DNA from: Guyanagaster necrorhizus
Lineage: Eukaryota > Basidiomycota > Agaricomycetes > Agaricales > Physalacriaceae
Direction: 5' to 3'
DNA: 64,000 bases
NCBI RefSeq assembly: GCF_019112545.1
Contig: NW_025064895.1
Coordinates: forward strand, 984,049 to 1,048,048
Under the pieces are notes generated by a model, which was not told the origin of the DNA, searched no databases, and saw only the letters and a program-made list of their open reading frames with translations. Every line of letters starts with the position of its first letter. Within the stretch, counting starts at the first letter, position 1. Made by a program: the position numbers and the translations under genes. Positions 59,201 through 64,000 of the stretch are shown here, in pieces.

Positions 59201-60103
59201 TTGTAGGTTGACAGTGAGAATGGTTTCTCTGTCTTTCATTTTCTCATCCCACCAGTCCTCCAGGTCCTTATCAGGCAGCTCAAATGGAATTTTTTAGCAT
59301 CAGCATCTTGCAAATGTGATTTGCCCAGTTTTCCAGTTGGTCAGGAGATTGTGACATATGAGCCAGTCATGTCTGAGGAAAACTTCTTTAGTTCCAAGGT
59401 CTGTGACTGCCAAGTTGATTCATTTGGAGTGATCACCAATCATGAGCCTAAATTCTACAAACTTGGTGATCAAGTTGGCTTGATTTTTGGTCCTGTCAGC
59501 ATTATAAACTGGGATCAGGGCCACAGTGGCCCAGGTTGAAAGTTTGTACTTGTTGATGAAAGCATGGTTGATAGAGCTTCCCATGCACCTGCTGTCAATT
59601 AGTGTGGTTATGGCATGGGTGGATTGAGATGTGAGGGTTTCAATCTGGGCTTTAGTAAGTAGGTCTCACCCAGTCATCTTGGATCATCAGATAAACTTCC
59701 ATGGTCCATGGAGTTTGTTGAGCCATTCTAAGGCTCAGCACTATTCAGCTTTCTTTATTCCCTCTATCATTTCATCAATCACTTCTTCAGCTTGGGTCTG
59801 ATGGACCCAGTTTTTTAGCACAGCTTTTGCCATTGCCTCATCTTTAGCATTCCTAATGGCTCTCCAGGTCCATTCAGTATCAAATGGTTTGAGCCAAGTA
59901 TTGAGGCCCTCTGCCCCTGTTTGGCCCAAAGGCATTTGAGCTTTTTCTTGTGATTCTCTGGTGTGCAGGGTGTAAATCAGTGGTATATTCGAATGCATGA
60001 TATGAATGAGTATAAAGATAACTACAGAGGTACTATTAGTTTGACTAGCAGCTGGGGTTTGCACACTATAAAAGTTTTTGGCCAGCACAGTGGAATCACT
60101 CAC
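56207..60103 (-). pseudogene. Element I: pol (protease, RT, RNase H, integrase, chromodomain)
   Basis: A single frame of 1,299 codons from GTGAGTGATTCC at 60103 to TAA 56209-56207, broken only by point stops. Protease with LIDSR-like motif near 59600. RT: YLDD at 58537-58526. RNase H: FQVEADLSKGAIGAILSQEQ near 58110, EIYDKKLLVIM near 57980. Integrase: zinc domain near 57500-57360, VVISDRGPQFILKFLND at 57100-57050, then [24 protein letters not shown] at 57018-56947, where the E is kept. Chromodomain end: HYEVD at 56392 onward, then NQWVNKKLMNTDEAI near 56270. Confidence 0.92.
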
Positions 60104-61986
60104 TGGTCAGCCCCTTCTTTTACTTTCTCCATCTTGATTTTCTTTCTTAATCCTTTGTCTTCCTTCTGCAACTTGGTGATCTGTGCCTGAATGTCTTCAT
60201 GGGTTCGTTTTTTCTTTGGACAGTCCTTAGTCATGTGGCTCTTTTGCCCATAATTGAAGCATTTTCCCTCCTTCTTCATTCAGTTGATATCCATTGGCTT
60301 TCTGACTTCTGTATATGTGGTGCCCATTCCAATCTTTTGGCTTCCATAGGTGAGGGCCATTGAGGATCCCAATGATTTTCTGGCAGTTTGCCTCAGCTTG
60401 TTCAGGGTTGGCAGTATCAGCTTCTTGGTATAGTCTTGCAATGTTGTTGACTCTGCTTTCTGCCTTTGTCACTCCTTATACATCTTGACGATTTGTTCCT
60501 TCCACTCATTATATCTGACCAGCATTAGTGCTTTGACATCAATAGCCAAAATCATTATGATGTATGAGGAGGAGACTCCTCTCTTGAGGGCCTCCACCAT
60601 TCACCCATGGTTTGCTACATCCTCACAAATCCCAGTGAGCTTTGCCAGGCATTTGAGCTTATCAAAGTAGTCTATGGCTGCTTTATCTCCCATCTTATAC
60701 TCTTTGATCTTCTATTTATAGACCTCCTGTACTGCAGAGTCAATAAACTTGTTGTTTAGCATTTGTTTGAAGACTGGCCATAAAGAATACCAGTAGTGCT
60801 CCCAAGTTGATGATTGGAAGTTCAGAAAAATGAAGATCCACCATGTCTTTGCCTTTTTCTTGAAGTAGGATGCAGTGAACACTACTTTGTTCATGTCAGT
60901 CCTCAGATAGCTAATATAGACCTCAAAGTACTGCTTGCAGTCTATGAGGAACCAGTCAATGTCATTGGATGCCCCCTTGAAGAGGCAGAGTTTCTGTAAA
61001 AGATTAAAGCAATACTGAAGGATGACAGCATCATGAGGTAATACTTCTATCAGATTGGGTCAGTCAGGGAATAGAGGTCATTGCCATTCTTGAGGTGGTC
61101 TAGGAAATGAATAGAGTGAATTGTCATCAGTGATAGGGCTTTCCCATGGCAGTTCTTCTTTCTAGACAATCACTCTATCCTGAATTGTAAACCCAAGTCA
61201 TACTGCTTCAGGATCATCCTAAATAGGTTCTTTTTCTGCTCCACTTCTGCTGGCCTGATCCAGAAGCAGCTGTCCTTCTAAAAGCCTGCTTTTTTTGCTG
61301 GTCCAGAGGTTTCAAAATCCACTCAGCATCTCTTTTGATTTAGATCATGATCATACTAGCTGGGTAGCCATTGATTGGATCAAGAGGTCAGAGTACAAAA
61401 AAATGCTGCAGACTAATAGAGCTCAGTACTTGGCTCATTTTGGCACTATAGAGAGTGACTGTGGCATTGGTCATATAGAAAGTGTGGGTTGGTATGCTGT
61501 CGGCCAGCTAACTGGATCTTCTGGATGCCTTTGATTATATTGTTGGGTGGCATAGTCTATTGCCACCCATCTCAAAATTTCTGTTTGTTTATTAGTTTCT
61601 GAATGCAAATATAATTATCCTATCTGTGATGTCACTCAAGTGGCATTGCACTATAAAATGTTTACCCCTTGCAGGTAGTACTCCTAGTACTCCTGGTTCC
61701 TTGCCTCTCAAATCAATTTTCCTAGTTCTTTGTCATCTGTCTCCTCTTGTGAATCATATGGTGGTCTCCATGGGGAGTTGCTGCTTTTAGTTTCTTTCTC
61801 ACCCTCATTGTCTGCCCCTTTCCCATGGGGGAAGATGCCAGACAGGTCGTAGAAACTCCTCTTGCTCTCTGATGGTTGGACTGTCATTTCACTGCTCTGG
61901 CTGGATACTAGAGCCAGCAACAGGAGCCAAGGTGTCAGATGTGCTAGGATAGATGGCAGCAGGCCAGCTTCTAATATGTTTATCAT
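60100..61986 (-). pseudogene. Element I: gag
   Basis: ATG 61986 (MINILEAGLLPS) in the +1 frame relative to ORF1, then an acidic region (ADNEGEKETKSSNSPW near 61820). Capsid-like domain: ASNDIDWFLIDCKQYFEVY near 60975-60920, then NKVVFTASYFKKKAKTWWIF at 60894, then FKQMLNNKFIDSAVQEVYK. Zinc knuckle CFNYGQKSHMTKDC near 60263-60222, where the second Cys is Tyr. TGA at 60102-60100 overlaps the pol start codon. Confidence 0.82.
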
Positions 61987-63322
61987 ACCAGTTGCCTCCT
62001 GTTGCTCTCATCACCTCCACTCACTTGTGATAGAGCTGGACATTTCATCTGTACCTGTTGTTGAGTAACTGCCCAACAACTCAGCTCCTGAGGAATTCTC
62101 AGAGTGCATGAGTGGGGATGTGAGCAGTCCCAGGGACTCATAATCCATAGTGTCTGAGAACAGACTTATCATCACTGAACATAGTGTCAGCACTTGGGGT
62201 TCTTCAGGGAGAGAGATACTGTGGAGTTGGGGGGTGTGGGAGGGTTTCAGGATCCCCTCCTTCTGCTGCGATGGTCTTGTTTCTCCAGCAGTTCATGCTC
62301 CATTGGCTGAATTCTGTATTTGGCTCTCTAAAGACTGGAGTTGGAAGGGATGGATCAGCATAAACTAGAGTGAGGATGGTGGCCCCTTCAGATCAGAGTC
62401 TATACTAGTTTGAGATGTTGGCCCTCTCCAGTCAGGCCCTTTCAATCTCTCACTGCTTTTCTCAGTGCTGCCTGTCATATTCTTTGGCTTCTTGCCTTCT
62501 TTGTCCTGATTCAATGATATGTTCTTCAAGCTTGCTGCAAACCAGCTGCAGTGCAGTTCACTGTCTCTGCTCTTTCTGTCAGATGGCTTCATCATAGTTG
62601 AAGGAGGTGTTCATGTCCCAGATAGGGAAGTATCAGTGGATAACTTCATCTCATACCTTCCTATCATGCTGCTCATTGTGGAGCCAGGCCAAGAAAGTCC
62701 TCTCCATCCCACCACTTGTCTTGATTGAGCAAGGGAAAGTTGTGGTGGAGCTGTGAGACTGGCTTCTAAGAGTTGCATATTGGAATCTTTCAGCCATCTG
62801 AGTAAGACTGAGAGAGTCTCTGGCACAGTCACCAATCTCTCCAGTTGGAGAGGCAGGGGCAGAAGAGGGAGAGAGAGACTGCTGAAAGAAGTCTCCCAGG
62901 ATCTCTTCATCCTTATGGTCAGATGGGGGTCTATAGACCCACAGGTTTTAGAACCCTATAAGGCTAGGGTTGTAGTTTCTGCTAAGTCATCTGGGAGGGT
63001 ATTGGTGTCCTTCTTCTTCTTGAATGTCCCCTTGATGTGGGCTGCTAGGCTCAACCTCTGGTAAGGGGCTTGTTGGAGACTGGTGAGATGTTTGTTGAGA
63101 TTCAAGAATGTCATAGAGTGGGAGATCAGGGGTTACATTTCATAGGATATGTTAAATGTGTAAAAACTCATTATAATGTCTGAAAGCCCAGGCAGTGATT
63201 GAATGGCATCCCTGGCACAGCTGGATAATCACCAATAATCCCAACAATGTTCTGATGATGGAGGCCAGGAATTCAAAGAACTCATGATTGAAGTTTGGAT
63301 TTGAGAGATCAATTGAGAGCAT
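61889..63322 (-). pseudogene. Element I: pre-gag ORF1
   Basis: ATG 63322 (MLSIDLSNPNFNHEFFEF) followed by LASIIRTLLGLLVIIQLC, then SITAWAFRHYNEF. 478 codons in one frame to TGA 61891-61889. A helical charged region HIIESGQRRQEAKEYDRQH is near 62510-62450. The first 40 or so residues are the most conserved part across six copies in this window. The hydrophobic stretch contains one Arg, so it is not a textbook membrane helix. Overlaps gag by 98 bases. Unknown role; being upstream of Gag it could be an alternative or extended Gag N-terminus. Confidence 0.7.
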
Positions 63323-63364
63323 TCAGTTTCTCAGCACAATTGGGCTTGAGAAAGGGAAGGTGAT

Positions 63365-63377
63365 AGCTTCAAGCTAA
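63365..63377 (-). promoter_or_regulatory. Element I: self-priming primer-binding site
   Basis: Minus-strand TTAGCTTGAAGCT next to the 5' LTR. The LTR segment at 63551-63539 reads AGCTTCGAGCTAA; 12 of 13 pairs, the remaining one a G-U wobble. This LTR keeps the CG that has decayed in the other copies. Confidence 0.72.
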
Positions 63378-63378
63378 T

Positions 63379-63843
63379 TGTTAGGCTCAAACCACACATG
63401 ATCAACTAACATATGATAAGCTAACATAGCTTTGTGTTCAAGCCTTCCATTAAAGTTCACTTATTGTGCTTTTGTTGACTCTCTGTGCTTCAAGGCTCTG
63501 TGTGACTAGCTTGAGAGTAGAATGAGGTGGAATAAACTTTAGCTCGAAGCTGGGTTTTCACTAGTGAGAGTGAGCTCCTTAAATACAAAACAAGGTCCAC
63601 TAATAATACTACCTACTTATTGTATATCCCTCTGTTTCTGTGCTCATTGTCCTGGAGCATTGTTACTGTACATAAAAAGCTTGTTGTGCATCATTGGACA
63701 ATGCTGTTGCATCGAAAGACAATGACAGACTCAGCCAGTTGTGATGACTAAGCCTTGTCCCATGGTCTTAAATGCTCATTCTGATGCCCTGACTAAGTAT
63801 AAATAGGGGTCAATTCAAGAGAAAAGAATAAGAAATCATAACA
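63379..63843 (-). repeat. Element I: 5' LTR
   Basis: 465 bases. Minus-strand TATTTAAG about 35 bases before the self-priming segment. Followed by the TSD gcttg and H gag. Confidence 0.93.
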
Positions 63844-63848
63844 GCTTG

Positions 63849-64000
63849 CCAGAGATTATCTGCCCATCCAAGCATTTTCTAGACTTATATCCAGTTTTAC
63901 TGTACTAAAAACACCAGCCTTCAGTCAAGTATTCTGCTTTCTCCTTTTTGGATAGAGTCTTCTTATTCCAAAGCTTTTTCTTTTGATAGGAGTCATTCCA
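63849..64000 (-). pseudogene. Element H: gag zinc-knuckle region, cut by the window edge
   Basis: Minus-strand frame with LSKKEKAEYLTEGWCFYSKTGYKSRKC, a decayed C-x2-C-x4-H-x4-C knuckle (second Cys is Ser, His is Tyr). This is the other side of the I insertion; it joins 55703. Confidence 0.5.

Larger units (their letters stand above)
55709..63843 (-). mobile_element. Ty3/gypsy element I (complete)
   Basis: 8,135 bases, both LTRs 465 bases long, perfect TSD gcttg (55704-55708 and 63844-63848), inserted in the gag of element H. The clearest copy of the three-ORF layout in this window: ORF1 63322-61889, gag 61986-60100, pol 60103-56207. Confidence 0.95.

Noticed and set aside
2345..63843. Repeated 450-520 base units as a CRISPR or satellite array
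   Set aside because: They are LTRs in pairs with TG...CA ends and TSDs, separated by gag-pol, not arrays with spacers.

Overview
The window is an island of LTR retrotransposons with no host gene that I can recognise. The host is probably a filamentous fungus, most likely a basidiomycete of the Agaricomycetes type. I infer this from the Ty3/gypsy families present, from chromodomains at the ends of several polyproteins, and from one short fungal-type intron (38445-38493, GTAAGT...CTTAAC...TTTTCAG). Almost every coding region is broken by TGA, TAG and TAA codons. Paired LTRs differ almost only by C/T and G/A transitions, and CG dinucleotides are scarce, so these are silenced, cytosine-deaminated copies.

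The copies are nested, and six insertions still have readable 5-bp target-site duplications (TSDs). I name them locally. H (minus, oldest; 50911-55703 plus 63849-64000) was hit by I (minus, 55709-63843, TSD gcttg) and apparently by C1 (plus, 2804-50910). C1 carries a solo LTR, E (6249-6740 joined to 48973-49102, TSD gagtc/gaatc). E was split by C2 (plus, 6741-48967, TSD tgcag). C2 was hit by F (minus, 11468-19645, TSD catgg) and by G (minus, 22694-48716, TSD agcac). G was hit by A (plus, 28480-36997, TSD gtatg), by D (minus, 37054-45030, TSD gatgg) and by an insert J that contains a 900-base assembly gap. At the left edge E2 (minus) sits in the C1 LTR and E1 (plus) sits in E2. The deepest chain is H, C1, E, C2, G, then A or D.

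The elements fall into three groups. (1) The TGTTATGATT...CTAACA group (E1, E2, C1, C2, F, G, A, I) are chromodomain Ty3/gypsy elements. Their primer-binding site is complementary to a 13-base stretch of their own LTR, about 35 bases downstream of a TATA box, as in self-priming Tf1/sushi elements. They encode an unusual pre-gag ORF with a hydrophobic N-terminus, then gag in the +1 frame, then pol in the -1 frame. (2) D is a different Ty3/gypsy element with a conventional gag and pol. It also carries, on the opposite strand between pol and the 3' LTR, a spliced accessory gene whose second exon has a Zn2Cys6-like cysteine pattern followed by helical, charged segments. (3) H is a third, heavily decayed lineage.

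The most interesting signals are the antisense spliced gene in D, the covarying self-priming sites, and the three-ORF layout of group 1.
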